Shown: piece by piece, positions 40,631 to 49,713 of the stretch
Position numbering within the stretch: the stretch's first letter is position 1
Layout: the number at the start of each line of letters is the position of its first letter
Notes under the pieces: model-generated
Told to the model about the DNA's origin: nothing
Database searches by the model: none
The model's input: the letters and a program-made list of their open reading frames with translations, nothing else
Assembly: GCA_000949895.1 (NCBI GenBank)
Contig: JWIT01000010.1
Location: forward strand, 226,430-290,429
DNA: 64,000 bases
Origin: Agrobacterium arsenijevicii
Lineage (GTDB): Bacteria; Pseudomonadota; Alphaproteobacteria; Rhizobiales; Rhizobiaceae
Reading direction: 5' to 3'
Translations under genes and position numbers: made by a program

Positions 40631-40659
40631 ATATAAAGAAGTCTTTATGTCTTTATATG
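40631..40659 (-). promoter_or_regulatory. Inverted-repeat operator candidate upstream of ahcY
   Basis: ATATAAAGA (40631-40639), TCTTTATG (40642-40649) and TCTTTATATG (40650-40659) form overlapping palindromes: ATAAAGA-N2-TCTTTAT, and ATATAAAGA-N10-TCTTTATAT. The cluster starts 92 bases before the ahcY start. It is a good candidate for binding by a repressor sensing methionine-cycle intermediates (for example SahR-type ArsR proteins), but that link is inference. Confidence 0.55.
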
Positions 40660-40667
40660 GGGCGGGG

Positions 40668-40943
40668 TCAGGCTTCTTCGCCGAAGCGGTCTGCCACCAG
40701 CGCCTCGAGTGCGGCAAGCGCCTCTTCCGCCTGATTGCCGCTCGCCTCGACATAGACGCTGCATCCGGGGCTTGCCGCCAGCATCATGAGGCCCATGATT
40801 GAGGTGCCGCCGACGGTCATGCCGTCCTTGGAAACCGTGATCGTCGCGTCGAAACCCTCGACCATCTGCACGAATTTCGCGGATGCCCGGGCGTGGAGAC
40901 CGCGCTTGTTGATGATCGGCAATTCCCGGGAGTGAGGCGACAT
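40668..40943 (-). CDS. HPr-like phosphocarrier (PTS)
   Basis: This 91-residue HPr family protein carries the EI-phosphorylated histidine at His17 in LHARAS. The regulatory serine equivalent is Ser48 in GTSIMGLMML, the site used by HPr kinase. It lies 11 bases downstream of the EIIA-Man gene and in the same strand as hprK and chvGI. Rhizobia use this incomplete PTS (no EIIB/EIIC here) as a regulatory relay rather than for sugar uptake. The start at 40943 is normal. Confidence 0.95.
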   Translation of the reverse strand: MSPHSRELPIINKRGLHARASAKFVQMVEGFDATITVSKDGMTVGGTSIMGLMMLAASPGCSVYVEASGNQAEEALAALEALVADRFGEEA

Positions 40944-40954
40944 GGGCTGACTTC

Positions 40955-41356
40955 TTATTTGCCGCTTAAAACGCGGCTGGCGACGTTGATGTATTTGCGA
41001 CCGGCGTCGGACGCGTCCTGGAGTGCCTTGTCCATGTTGTCTTCGCTGCGAACACCGGCGAGTTTTATCAACATGGGAAGATTGACCCCGGCGATGACTT
41101 CGACATTGCCGTTGTTCATGACGGAGATGGCGAGATTGGACGGTGTACCACCGAACATATCCGTCAGAATAATGACGCCATTTCCATCATTGACGCGCGT
41201 AACGGCGTCGATGATATCCTGCCGGCGCTGATCCATGTCGTCTTCGGGACCGATACAAACCGTCTCGATCAATTTCTGGGGACCGACGACATGCTCCAAC
41301 GCATGGCGAAACTCCTCAGCCAGCTTGCCATGGGTGACAAGCACTAGTCCGATCAT
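40955..41356 (-). CDS. PTS EIIA component, mannose family (regulatory)
   Basis: This 133-residue EIIA-Man domain has the active-site His9 in VTHGKLAEEF and the DMFGGTPSN segment near 66. No EIIB or EIIC lies beside it; in alphaproteobacteria such lone EIIA-Man proteins take phosphate from HPr and regulate other proteins. It follows hprK by 125 bases and precedes HPr by 11. Confidence 0.93.
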   Translation of the reverse strand: MIGLVLVTHGKLAEEFRHALEHVVGPQKLIETVCIGPEDDMDQRRQDIIDAVTRVNDGNGVIILTDMFGGTPSNLAISVMNNGNVEVIAGVNLPMLIKLAGVRSEDNMDKALQDASDAGRKYINVASRVLSGK

Positions 41357-41481
41357 GAAATGCTCCCTTGCACACGCACTCTCATTGCCGACTATCGCAA
41401 CGCGGCAATCCTGTCCATCGGTGGGATTTCATCTTGATGAGGAAAATGCGAATCGCAAGCCTAAAATCGCCTGAATCACGG

Positions 41482-41946
41482 TCACTTCCCATTCGTTTTA
41501 AAAAGATTCTGAGCAAGTGCAGCAAATTTTCCATAAGGCACGAGACTGGAAAGCGGAATACGCAGAAGCGGAAGATGCCCGCCGCAGGGTAGCAACAACA
41601 CGTCGTCATCTTCCGGAAGTCTTGGATTTTCAGGTGAAAGAACTGTCGTAACGGCGAAATGTAGTGGAGCACTCGCAATGCTTTTGAGCGAAACTATGCC
41701 GCTGCCGCGCAATTCCAGTAATCCGGCAATTGTTTCCGGCCGCTCGGCAACGATGTTTTCGCCGTCGCGATACACGAAAATCTGATCGTCCGCGATCAGC
41801 GCTGCCGGCAGTCCGCACCGTTCCGCCTCCGTCAGAAAGCTGAACGCAAGCTCGCTTTTGCCGCTTCCCGACGGTCCCGTGAAGAGGATGCCGGTGTTGT
41901 CGACGACGATGGCGGTCGCATGCAGGTTGAAGCGTTCAGCGTTCAT
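41482..41946 (-). CDS. hprK: HPr(Ser) kinase/phosphorylase, short alphaproteobacterial form
   Basis: HprK phosphorylates or dephosphorylates the regulatory serine of HPr. The 154-residue product contains only the catalytic domain: Walker A GPSGSGKS at 24-31, followed by LIADDQIFVY and ELRGSGIVSLK. The Gram-positive-type N-terminal domain is absent, which is normal in alphaproteobacteria. It overlaps chvG by 11 bases, coupling PTS control to the ChvG/ChvI two-component system. The EIIA gene lies 125 bases downstream on the same strand. Confidence 0.94.
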   Translation of the reverse strand: MNAERFNLHATAIVVDNTGILFTGPSGSGKSELAFSFLTEAERCGLPAALIADDQIFVYRDGENIVAERPETIAGLLELRGSGIVSLKSIASAPLHFAVTTVLSPENPRLPEDDDVLLLPCGGHLPLLRIPLSSLVPYGKFAALAQNLFKTNGK

Positions 41947-43726
41947 GGGTCTCGGCCGCCGGCAGCGACAGGGTGAAGCGCGCGCCTGATATCACGCCGT
42001 ATTTGTCGACGACATTTTCCGCCCTGAGGCTGCCACCGTGGGCTTCGGCAATCTGGCGGCTGATGGAAAGGCCAAGGCCGGAGTTCTGGCCGAAACCTTC
42101 GCTCGCCGGACGGTCGGTGTAGAAGCGTTCGAAAATCCGGTCGATATCCTCGGCCTGAATGCCGGGTCCGTTGTCTTCCACCTGTACGATGCAGCGATCC
42201 TTGTGACGGGAAAGGCGCACGGTGATACGGCCGCTTTCCTCCGAAACGAAAGAGCGCGCATTCTCGATCAGGTTGGTGACGATCTGCCCGATGCGAAGAT
42301 CGTGGCCGTTGACCACGAAGGAGGTTTTAGCCCCAGCCTTCCGGTCGGCCACATAGTCGATCGCCACGCTCTTCTTCTTGGTGCTGATCTGGCGCGATAT
42401 GTCCACCAGACCCTTCATCAGCACGTCGAGATCGAGCGGCGATGCATCGACACGCGCCAGTTCGGCGTCGAGCCGCGACGCATCCGAAATATCGCTGATC
42501 AACCGGTCGAGGCGGCGGACATCATGGAAGATGATCTCGGTCAGGCGTTGTTTGGACTCTTCGGTCTTGGCGCGTGGCAGGGTTTCCACGGCGCTGCGCA
42601 GCGAAGTCAGCGGGTTCTTGAGTTCGTGGCTGACATCGGCGGCGAAACTTTCGATCGCGTCGATACGGTCGTAAAGCGCGGTCGTCATTTCGCGAAGCGC
42701 TATTGAGAGGTTGCCGATCTCGTCCTGACGCGCCGAAAAATCCGGTATCTCCTCACGGGTTCTCGCCCCGCGACGCACGCGGATCGCGGCAGCCGATAGC
42801 CGCCGGAGCGGTGTGGCGATGGTGGAGGACAACAACAGGGACAGCACGATATTGACCAGCGTGGCAATGCCGAACACGCGCATGATCGCGAGGCGCTCCG
42901 CATGCACGATCTTGTCGATATCGCCCGCCTGCGTGGACAGGAGCAGAACACCGAGTACGGCCCGGAAGCGCTGCACCGGCACAGCGACCGAAACGATCAG
43001 CTCGCCCTTTTCGGTCACGCGCACGACCGCGCCGCGCACGCCAGTCAGCGCATTCATCACTTCCGGATAGATCGAGCCGTCGCCGCCGGGCGCTTCCTTG
43101 TATTGCGGCAGGCTGCTCGGTTGCAGCATGCGGTTGAACATGCTGGTGAACCATTCACCCCAGGTCTGGGTTTCCGGTGCCACTGGCGGCAGATCGAAAC
43201 GCAGGACCTGACCGCGCGAATAAAGATGGCGGGAATCGAGAAGTAGATTGGCATCGGCGTCGAAAAGCCGAGCGCGGGTACGTGTCGGCGAAATCAACCG
43301 GCGCAAAACTGGCGCCACTCGTTCCGGATTAATCGGGAAACTTAAGTCCTCGTCATTGGGGGCAGGCGTGATGCTTTGCCCCGCCTGCAACTCGAGGAGC
43401 TTTTCCGGGTTGATGGTGATGGAGTTGGTATCGACGGAGGCGGAGGCGGAAATGGCGCCGGCGATGATTTCGCCCTGCGTCAAAAGGCTTTCCACCCGCG
43501 CGTCGATCAGCCCCTCGCGGAACTGGTTGAGGTAGAGAATGCCGCCGACCAAAACCACGGTCGCTGCCACGTTGAAGAACAGAATACGGCGCGTCAGGCT
43601 GGAAAATACCGCATTGCCGAAAATGCGTCGGACGATCGTCAGCGGATGGATACGATGGCGGCGTTCGCTGCCGCGATCTTCGGCATCGTCACTGTCCGAG
43701 ACGGTTTCCGGCGTTTTCTTCAACAA
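41936..43726 (-). CDS. chvG: Sensor histidine kinase ChvG (ExoS-like)
   Basis: ChvG is the acid- and envelope-responsive membrane kinase that controls ChvI, needed for virulence or symbiosis in Rhizobiaceae. The 596-residue protein has TM1 at about 47-66, a periplasmic sensor region at 68-280, TM2 at 281-303, a HAMP linker, the H-box with His367 in VSHELKNPLT, and a C-terminal ATPase domain with DNGPGI and GLGLSI. The gene overlaps hprK by 11 bases and starts 52 bases after chvI ends, so chvI-chvG-hprK is an operon. ExoS is the Sinorhizobium name of the same protein. Confidence 0.95.
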   Translation of the reverse strand: MLKKTPETVSDSDDAEDRGSERRHRIHPLTIVRRIFGNAVFSSLTRRILFFNVAATVVLVGGILYLNQFREGLIDARVESLLTQGEIIAGAISASASVDTNSITINPEKLLELQAGQSITPAPNDEDLSFPINPERVAPVLRRLISPTRTRARLFDADANLLLDSRHLYSRGQVLRFDLPPVAPETQTWGEWFTSMFNRMLQPSSLPQYKEAPGGDGSIYPEVMNALTGVRGAVVRVTEKGELIVSVAVPVQRFRAVLGVLLLSTQAGDIDKIVHAERLAIMRVFGIATLVNIVLSLLLSSTIATPLRRLSAAAIRVRRGARTREEIPDFSARQDEIGNLSIALREMTTALYDRIDAIESFAADVSHELKNPLTSLRSAVETLPRAKTEESKQRLTEIIFHDVRRLDRLISDISDASRLDAELARVDASPLDLDVLMKGLVDISRQISTKKKSVAIDYVADRKAGAKTSFVVNGHDLRIGQIVTNLIENARSFVSEESGRITVRLSRHKDRCIVQVEDNGPGIQAEDIDRIFERFYTDRPASEGFGQNSGLGLSISRQIAEAHGGSLRAENVVDKYGVISGARFTLSLPAAETHER

Positions 43727-43778
43727 GTCTATGTCCTCGCCACCACAATTCCGGTGGTCTCTCCCGATTGCGGCTCGT

Positions 43779-44507
43779 TCAAGCCGCTTCGCGGAAGCGA
43801 TATCCTACGCCATAAAGCGTTTCAATCATATCGAAGTCGCCGTCGACCAGTTTGAACTTCTTGCGCAGACGCTTGATGTGGCTGTCGATCGTGCGGTCGT
43901 CCACATAGACCTGTTCGTCATAGGCGGCATCCATCAGCGCGTCGCGGCTCTTCACCACGCCCGGCCTCTGTGCAAGCGAATGCAGGATGAGGAATTCGGT
44001 GACGGTGAGCGTTACCGGCTCGCCCTTCCAGGTGCAGGTGTGGCGTTCCTGATCCATGGCGAGCTGCCCGCGTTCGAGCGTGCGCGCCTGTTGATCCGCG
44101 GTCGGCTTCAAGGTGCTGCTGCCGGTTGCGGCGGAAGCCTCGCGGCTGCTGGCGCGGCGCAGGATGGCCTTGACGCGTTCCACCAGAAGGCGCTGCGAGA
44201 AGGGTTTTGTGATGAAATCGTCGGCGCCCATCTTCAGGCCGAACAATTCGTCGATTTCTTCGTCCTTGGAGGTCAGGAAGATAACGGGAATATCCGATTT
44301 CTGGCGAAGGCGCCGCAAAAGCTCCATGCCGTCCATGCGGGGCATCTTGATGTCGAAAATGGCGAGCTGCGGTGGACGAGCGATCAGCCCGTCAAGCGCG
44401 GAGGCGCCGTCGGTATACGTTTCGACCCGGTAGCCTTCGGCTTCGAGCGCGATCGATACCGAAGTGAGAATATTCCGGTCATCGTCGACAAGCGCGATAG
44501 TCTGCAT
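43779..44507 (-). CDS. chvI: Response regulator ChvI (OmpR family)
   Basis: ChvI is the response regulator of ChvG, active in acid and host environments. The receiver domain spans about 1-120, with the phospho-acceptor Asp52 in [13 protein letters not shown] linker (125-150) leads to an OmpR/PhoB winged-helix domain to residue 242. The start is the ATG at 44507 ([12 protein letters not shown]); in-frame upstream ATGs (44552, 44528, 44522) add non-conserved residues. It is the first gene of the chvI-chvG-hprK operon and is divergent from pckA. Confidence 0.95.
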   Translation of the reverse strand: MQTIALVDDDRNILTSVSIALEAEGYRVETYTDGASALDGLIARPPQLAIFDIKMPRMDGMELLRRLRQKSDIPVIFLTSKDEEIDELFGLKMGADDFITKPFSQRLLVERVKAILRRASSREASAATGSSTLKPTADQQARTLERGQLAMDQERHTCTWKGEPVTLTVTEFLILHSLAQRPGVVKSRDALMDAAYDEQVYVDDRTIDSHIKRLRKKFKLVDGDFDMIETLYGVGYRFREAA

Positions 44508-44846
44508 GTAGTTGGTCTCCATCGTCATTTTCTCGTAACTCCCGACATTCACCCAGCCAAGGTTGTGCGCCGCGAGCCACTCTCATGAGTATAAAGGTGG
44601 AACAAATTGTGGCAAAGGAAAACTCACAACCAAATCGCGGGGCGTTGCGAGGCTGTTTCCGGGAAAACGCCGTCATTGGATTCTAATGCGTCTTCAACCG
44701 ATTTAAAAAGAAATAAAATCTTTTAAATCGATTAATATATTGAAATCACTAAGTTATTTAAAGTTCCGCTCTTGCGTTTCTAAAAGCCGCCACGTATTTT
44801 CCGTGAAAATTTCAACGGCCTTATCGTCATTTACAAGGAACGCGTC
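44508..44846. promoter_or_regulatory. Divergent promoter region chvI / pckA with inverted repeat
   Basis: This 339-base gap contains no supported gene. A perfect 10-base inverted repeat CGATTTAAAA (44699-44708) / TTTTAAATCG (44721-44730) with a 12-base spacer lies about 120-150 bases before pckA. Its right arm reads into an AATCGATT palindrome, the core shape of a LacI-type operator. AT-rich sequence at 44700-44760 probably holds the pckA promoter. An AAGGA ribosome site is 8 bases before the pckA ATG. Binding by a PckR-like repressor is a guess. Confidence 0.6.
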
Positions 44847-46457
44847 ATGAACGAGCTTGGGGTTCATAATCCTGCCAATGGAGTTGCGGAACTCGGACTG
44901 GGCGAGGCCTCCCGCGTCTTTTATAACCTCAACGAAAGCGAATTGTACGAAGAGGCGATCCGCAACGGTGAGGCCGAACTGACCATCGATGGTGCGCTTC
45001 GCGCCGTGACCGGCCAGCATACGGGCCGTTCGCCGAAGGACAAATTCGTCGTCCGTGATGCCTCCACCGAAGACACAATCTGGTGGGACAACAACAAGCC
45101 GCTGTCGCCGGAAAATTTCGAGCTGCTGCGCCAGGACATGCTGGCCCATGCCGCCGGCAAGACGCTCTATGTTCAGGACTTGATCGGCGGCGCCGATGAG
45201 GAAAACGCTCTGCCGACACGCGTCGTCACCGAGCTTGCTTGGCATTCGCTGTTCATCCGTAACCTTCTTATCCGGCCGAAGCAGGAGAAGCTGGCGGGCT
45301 TCAAACAGAAGCTCACCATCATCAACCTGCCGAGTTTCAAGGCCGATCCGGCCCGTCACGGCGTTCGTTCGGAAACCGTCATCGCCTGCGATCTTACGAA
45401 CGGCCTCGTCCTCATTGGCGGTACGTCTTATGCCGGCGAAAACAAGAAGTCCGTCTTCACGGTCCTCAACTATCTCCTGCCGGCAAAGGGCGTCATGCCG
45501 ATGCATTGCTCGGCGAATGTCGGTCCCGAAGGTGATTCCGCCGTGTTCTTCGGCCTGTCCGGCACCGGCAAGACCACGCTGTCGGCTGATCCGTCGCGCA
45601 CGCTGATCGGCGATGACGAGCATGGCTGGGGCGAGCACGGCATCTTCAACTTCGAAGGCGGTTGCTACGCCAAGGCGATCAAGCTTTCGGCCGAAGCCGA
45701 ACCGGAAATCTACGCCGCGACCCGCCGTTTCGGCACGGTTCTCGAAAACGTGGTGCTGGACGAAAACCGCGTTCCTGATTTCAACGATAACTCGCTGACG
45801 GAAAATACCCGCAGCGCCTATCCGCTGCATTTCATTCCGAATGCATCGGAAACGGGCATTGCCGGCCATCCGAAGACGATCATCATGCTGACGGCGGATG
45901 CCTTCGGCGTGCTGCCGCCGATCGCTCGACTGACGCCGGAACAGGCCATGTACCACTTCCTCTCCGGTTATACCGCAAAGGTTGCCGGCACGGAAAAGGG
46001 CGTGACGGAGCCGGAAGCGACGTTCTCGACTTGCTTCGGAGCGCCCTTCATGCCGCGCCACCCGGCGGAATATGGTAACCTGCTGCGCGAGCTGATCGGC
46101 AAGCATGGCGTTGATTGCTGGTTGGTCAACACCGGCTGGACCGGCGGTGCTTACGGCATCGGCAAGCGTATGCCCATCAAGGCGACGCGCGCGCTTCTGA
46201 CGGCAGCCCTGACCGGCGAGCTGAAGGGTGCCGAATTCCGCACCGATGCGAATTTCGGTTTCGCCGTGCCCCTGTCGCTTGATGGTGTCGACAGCGCGAT
46301 CCTTGATCCGCGTTCGACCTGGGCCGATGGCGCAGCCTATGACGCACAGGCGAAGAAGCTGGTGTCGATGTTTGTCACGAACTTCACCAAATTCGAGGAT
46401 CATGTCGACAGCAAGGTTCGCGACGCTGCACCGGGCCTGCTGCTTGCGGCTGAATGA
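44847..46457 (+). CDS. pckA: Phosphoenolpyruvate carboxykinase (ATP)
   Basis: PckA converts oxaloacetate and ATP to PEP, the gateway of gluconeogenesis. The 536-residue length is normal. The kinase-1a motif [14 protein letters not shown] is near 236, and the GDDEHGW segment near 255 supplies metal ligands. It is transcribed divergently from chvI, which fits the link between ChvG/ChvI signalling and PckA in rhizobia, although direct control is not shown here. A hairpin follows the gene. Confidence 0.98.
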   Translation: MNELGVHNPANGVAELGLGEASRVFYNLNESELYEEAIRNGEAELTIDGALRAVTGQHTGRSPKDKFVVRDASTEDTIWWDNNKPLSPENFELLRQDMLAHAAGKTLYVQDLIGGADEENALPTRVVTELAWHSLFIRNLLIRPKQEKLAGFKQKLTIINLPSFKADPARHGVRSETVIACDLTNGLVLIGGTSYAGENKKSVFTVLNYLLPAKGVMPMHCSANVGPEGDSAVFFGLSGTGKTTLSADPSRTLIGDDEHGWGEHGIFNFEGGCYAKAIKLSAEAEPEIYAATRRFGTVLENVVLDENRVPDFNDNSLTENTRSAYPLHFIPNASETGIAGHPKTIIMLTADAFGVLPPIARLTPEQAMYHFLSGYTAKVAGTEKGVTEPEATFSTCFGAPFMPRHPAEYGNLLRELIGKHGVDCWLVNTGWTGGAYGIGKRMPIKATRALLTAALTGELKGAEFRTDANFGFAVPLSLDGVDSAILDPRSTWADGAAYDAQAKKLVSMFVTNFTKFEDHVDSKVRDAAPGLLLAAE

Positions 46458-46484
46458 ATGAAGCCTCATTCGTGAGGGGGAGGG

Positions 46485-46513
46485 AACCCGGCCTTGTGCC
46501 GGGTTTCTTTTTG
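46485..46513 (+). terminator. Terminator after pckA
   Basis: AACCCGGC and GCCGGGTT form an 8-base stem with a 5-base loop followed by TCTTTTTG. It lies about 28 bases after the pckA stop. Confidence 0.88.
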
Positions 46514-46584
46514 CCTGCTGCTTTCATTTTGTCGGCTGTTTTCATTTTTTGCGATCTGTGGCATCACCGGCGCGGAGAAAGATC

Positions 46585-47019
46585 ATGGCCAGCGACCCGC
46601 TTTACATCAATAACCGTATCACCGTCGCCGGCTGGGAGCTGACGGAACAGTTCGTGCTGGCCGGTGGGCCGGGCGGCCAGAACGTCAACAAGGTCTCGAC
46701 GGCGGTTCAGCTGTTTTTCGATATCGCCAATTCGCCCTCTCTGCCGGATCGGGTGAAGGCGAATGCCCTGCGTCTGGGTGGCCGGCGTGTTTCTAAAGAC
46801 GGCGTGCTGATGATCGAGGCGAGCCGGTTTCGCAGCCAGGAGCGCAATCGCGAAGATGCCCGCGAACGGCTGAAGGAACTGATCCTTGAAGCGGCAGCAC
46901 CGCCACCGCCGGTTCGCAAGGCCACCAAACCGACCAAGGGTTCTGTCGAGCGCCGCCTCAAGGCGAAATCCGGCCGCTCGGACGTCAAGAAAATGCGCGG
47001 CAAGCCATCAGGCGATTAG
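46585..47019 (+). CDS. arfB: Alternative ribosome-rescue factor ArfB (YaeJ)
   Basis: ArfB hydrolyses peptidyl-tRNA on stalled ribosomes. The 144-residue product has the class-I release-factor GGQ at 30-32 in GGPGGQNVNKV. Its basic C-terminal tail (about 105-144), which enters the mRNA channel, includes KAKSGRSDVKKMRGK. The start is the ATG at 46585 with GGAG upstream; an in-frame start 36 bases earlier is not supported. It is followed after 87 bases by the BON/LysM gene. Confidence 0.94.
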   Translation: MASDPLYINNRITVAGWELTEQFVLAGGPGGQNVNKVSTAVQLFFDIANSPSLPDRVKANALRLGGRRVSKDGVLMIEASRFRSQERNREDARERLKELILEAAAPPPPVRKATKPTKGSVERRLKAKSGRSDVKKMRGKPSGD

Positions 47020-47106
47020 GCTGCGACTGGTCGGCAAAATGTTTGGCACTTGTCATAGAGCTTCAGATATCGTCTGGTAAGCCTCTCTACAACCAAGGAG
47101 AGTGCT

Positions 47107-47556
47107 ATGGGTTTGTTCAGTTTCATCAAGGAAGCGGGAAAAAAGATCGGTATCGGCGGTGATGATGCCCCCGATGTTGAAGCGGTCAAAAAGGAACTCG
47201 CCTCCCATGATCTCGGTACGGACAAGGTTCAGGTCGAAGTGGTGGATGACAAAGTCGTTCTGAAGGGCGAAGTGGCCGATCAGTCGATTTTCGAAAAGGC
47301 GGTCATTGCGGTCGGCAATACGCTGGGCATTTCCAAGGTCGAGGCCGGCGAATTGACGGTGGCCGAAGCGCCGGCGAAGGAGCCCGTGTTTTACACGGTC
47401 AAGAAGGGCGACAATCTCTGGAAGATTGCCGAAGCCCAATATGGCAAGGCAAATGGCGGTAAGAACAACATCATCTTCGAAGCCAACAAGCCGATGCTGA
47501 CGCATCCCGATAAAATCTATCCCGGCCAGGTTCTGCGTATTCCTGAGCTTGCCTAA
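47107..47556 (+). CDS. BON and LysM domain protein (Kbp-like)
   Basis: The 149-residue protein has an N-terminal helix (MGLFSFIKEAGKKIG), a BON domain at about 24-90 and a LysM domain at about 95-147 (FYTVKKGDNLWKIAEAQYGK). This architecture matches E. coli Kbp (YgaU), a potassium-binding cytosolic protein. No signal peptide is visible, so binding peptidoglycan through LysM is doubtful. A hairpin lies directly after the gene. Confidence 0.9.
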   Translation: MGLFSFIKEAGKKIGIGGDDAPDVEAVKKELASHDLGTDKVQVEVVDDKVVLKGEVADQSIFEKAVIAVGNTLGISKVEAGELTVAEAPAKEPVFYTVKKGDNLWKIAEAQYGKANGGKNNIIFEANKPMLTHPDKIYPGQVLRIPELA

Positions 47557-47575
47557 TCTCAACTGCTGCCATGGG

Positions 47576-47601
47576 GATGCCGCCTTTGCGCGGCATCTTT
47601 T
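47576..47601. terminator. Terminator between BON/LysM gene and coaA
   Basis: GATGCCGC and GCGGCATC form a perfect 8-base stem with a 6-base loop followed by TTTTA. It lies between convergent genes; its T-run touches the coaA stop codon (47600-47602). Confidence 0.85.
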
Positions 47602-48568
47602 ACAGCTTGCGAAGCGCCACCGTGTCGATCAGGTGGTTCTTTCCTTTGCGTAAGATAAGGTCGGCGCGTGGGCGCGTCGGCACGATGTTCTGCCGCAGGT
47701 TCTTCAGGTTGATGTTCTGCCAGAGCCCCTCGGCAATGCTGAGCGCCGCTTCTTCGCTGATCGACGCATAGCGATTGAAGAACGAATTCGGGTCGCGGAA
47801 GGCGGTTTGCCGCAGATTCATGAACCGGTTCACATACCAGTTGTGAATGAAGTCCTCATCGGCGTCGATATAGATCGAGAAATCGAAGAAATCGGAAACG
47901 ATCGGCACGATTCGTCCGCCCGCCGGCAGGTCGCGCGATTGCAGCACGTTGATGCCTTCGAAGATCAGGATATCCGGTCGATCGATGACGGTAAATTCGT
48001 TTGGCAGCACGTCATAGGTCAGGTGCGAATAGCGTGGCGCCTTCACATTCGGCTGGCCTGCCTTGATCGCCGACAGGAAGCGCAGCAGAGCACCGATATC
48101 GTAGCTTTCCGGAAAGCCCTTGCGCTCCATCAGGTTTTCGCGTCGCAAAACCTCGTTTGGATAAAGAAACCCGTCGGTGGTTATGAGATCGACCTTCGGG
48201 CTGGAGGGCCAGCGGGCCAGAAGCTCCTTCAGGATACGCGCCGTCGTCGATTTTCCAACGGCGACCGAACCGGCAATGCCGATGACGAACGGCGTCTTGT
48301 TGACGTCCCCCATGTTCAGGAAGCGGTTGCGCTGTTCGAAAAGCAGCTGCGATGCTTCGACATGTGATGACAGCAGGCGCGACAGCGAAAGATAGATGCG
48401 CCGCACTTCGTCCAGATCGATCGGGTCGTCCAGCGAACGCAGTCTTTTGACCTCGTCGGCGGAGAGGGTGAGTGGTGTGTCGGCGCGAAATTTCGCCCAT
48501 TCTTCCGAACTGTAGAAGTGGTAGGGCGAATATTCATCCGGCCGGAAATGATCGAGTGTACTCGGCAT
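47600..48568 (-). CDS. coaA: Pantothenate kinase (type I) CoaA
   Basis: CoaA phosphorylates pantothenate, the regulated first step of CoA synthesis. Type I features are the P-loop GSVAVGKST at 100-108 and [12 protein letters not shown] near 136. The start is taken as the ATG at 48568 ([13 protein letters not shown]), with a strong GGGGAG site, giving 322 residues. An in-frame ATG at 48601 overlaps the hisE stop and would add 11 residues. It ends the his-gene run, 29 bases after hisE, a synteny typical of rhizobia. CoaE, the last enzyme of the pathway, is encoded near the origin. Confidence 0.95.
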   Translation of the reverse strand: MPSTLDHFRPDEYSPYHFYSSEEWAKFRADTPLTLSADEVKRLRSLDDPIDLDEVRRIYLSLSRLLSSHVEASQLLFEQRNRFLNMGDVNKTPFVIGIAGSVAVGKSTTARILKELLARWPSSPKVDLITTDGFLYPNEVLRRENLMERKGFPESYDIGALLRFLSAIKAGQPNVKAPRYSHLTYDVLPNEFTVIDRPDILIFEGINVLQSRDLPAGGRIVPIVSDFFDFSIYIDADEDFIHNWYVNRFMNLRQTAFRDPNSFFNRYASISEEAALSIAEGLWQNINLKNLRQNIVPTRPRADLILRKGKNHLIDTVALRKL

Positions 48569-48597
48569 GCCTCTCTCCCCGCTGCCTGCCTTTACAT

Positions 48598-48921
48598 TCA
48601 TGATGTCGGCCTCGCCGCCTTTTCCGCAAGGCCGGTTTGTCCGGTCCGACGCTCCAGTTCGGCAAAAACGTCATTCAGGGGAATGTCGGCGATCTTCAGC
48701 ACCACCAGCAGATGATAAAGCAGATCGGCGGCCTCGTTTTTCAGCCCGTCGCGGTCTTTCGCGATGGCGGCGATGACGGCTTCGACCGCCTCTTCGCCCA
48801 GTTTTTTTGCGGCACGTTCCTGGCCCGCCGCAACAAGTTTGGCCGTCCAGGATTCGTCAGGAGAGGCGGCGGCGCGTGTCGCGACGATGCGTTCCAAATC
48901 GGAAAGGGAAAATGCGCTCAT
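48598..48921 (-). CDS. hisE: Phosphoribosyl-ATP pyrophosphohydrolase HisE
   Basis: HisE converts PR-ATP to PR-AMP in histidine synthesis. The product is 107 residues from the ATG at 48921 ([10 protein letters not shown]), preceded by AGGAA; five more residues are possible from 48936. The metal-binding [20 protein letters not shown] and [14 protein letters not shown] segments are typical. It is a stand-alone HisE, not fused to HisI. It lies between hisF and coaA. Confidence 0.95.
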   Translation of the reverse strand: MSAFSLSDLERIVATRAAASPDESWTAKLVAAGQERAAKKLGEEAVEAVIAAIAKDRDGLKNEAADLLYHLLVVLKIADIPLNDVFAELERRTGQTGLAEKAARPTS

Positions 48922-48936
48922 GGAAGGTTCCTGCAA

Positions 48937-49713
48937 TCAGTCGAGACGCATGGCGATGCCATGCTCGGCCATATAGGCCTTGGCTTGCCCGATCGAATAG
49001 GTGCCGAAGTGGAAGATGGAAGCGGCAAGCACCGCCGTCGCATGGCCATCACGCACACCTGCCACCAGATCGTCCAGCGTTCCGACACCGCCCGAGGCAA
49101 TGACGGGCACGCGAACCTGATCGGCAATGCTGCGCGTCAGACCGATATCATATCCGCTCTTGGTGCCGTCACGGTCCATCGAGGTGACGAGCAATTCGCC
49201 GGCACCACGTTCGACCATTTTGATGGCGAATTCCACGGCATCGATGCCGGTCGGCTGGCGTCCGCCATGGGTGAATATTTCCCAGCGGCCGGCTTCTCCG
49301 TCCTTCGAAACCCTCTTGGCGTCGATGGAGACAACGATGCACTGGTTGCCGAATTTGTCGGCGGCCTGCGCGACGAAATCAGGATCGTTCACCGCTGCGG
49401 AATTGATGGAGACCTTGTCAGCACCGCAGAGAAGCAGCTTGCGGATGTCAGCGACGGCGCGGACGCCACCGCCGACGGTCAGCGGCATGAAGCAATGGTC
49501 GGCGGTGCGCGATACGACCTCGAAGATGGTGTCGCGATTGTCGGACGAGGCGGTGATGTCGAGAAAGCAGAGTTCGTCCGCTCCCGCCGCGTCATAGGCT
49601 TTCGCTGCCTCGACTGGGTCGCCGGCGTCGATCAGGTCGACGAAGTTCACGCCCTTGACGACGCGGCCGTCTTTTACATCGAGGCATGGAATAACGCGGG
49701 CTTTGAGGGTCAT
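48937..49713 (-). CDS. hisF: Imidazole glycerol phosphate synthase cyclase subunit HisF
   Basis: HisF forms the cyclase half of IGP synthase with HisH. The 258-residue TIM barrel begins [21 protein letters not shown], with the catalytic Asp12. The second catalytic Asp lies in VVSIDAKRV near 132. The start overlaps the hisA stop by four bases. The order hisB-DUF2628-hisH-hisA-hisF-hisE keeps the late his enzymes together. Confidence 0.97.
   Translation of the reverse strand: MTLKARVIPCLDVKDGRVVKGVNFVDLIDAGDPVEAAKAYDAAGADELCFLDITASSDNRDTIFEVVSRTADHCFMPLTVGGGVRAVADIRKLLLCGADKVSINSAAVNDPDFVAQAADKFGNQCIVVSIDAKRVSKDGEAGRWEIFTHGGRQPTGIDAVEFAIKMVERGAGELLVTSMDRDGTKSGYDIGLTRSIADQVRVPVIASGGVGTLDDLVAGVRDGHATAVLAASIFHFGTYSIGQAKAYMAEHGIAMRLD

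Noticed and set aside
39133..40734. Long open frame antisense to ahcY
   Set aside because: It is a shadow of ahcY codons, covers the ahcY terminator side and operator, and shows no recognisable motif.
44754..46469. Long open frame antisense to pckA
   Set aside because: It lies wholly opposite pckA, its sequence is arginine- and histidine-rich as expected of a shadow frame, and no domain is visible.
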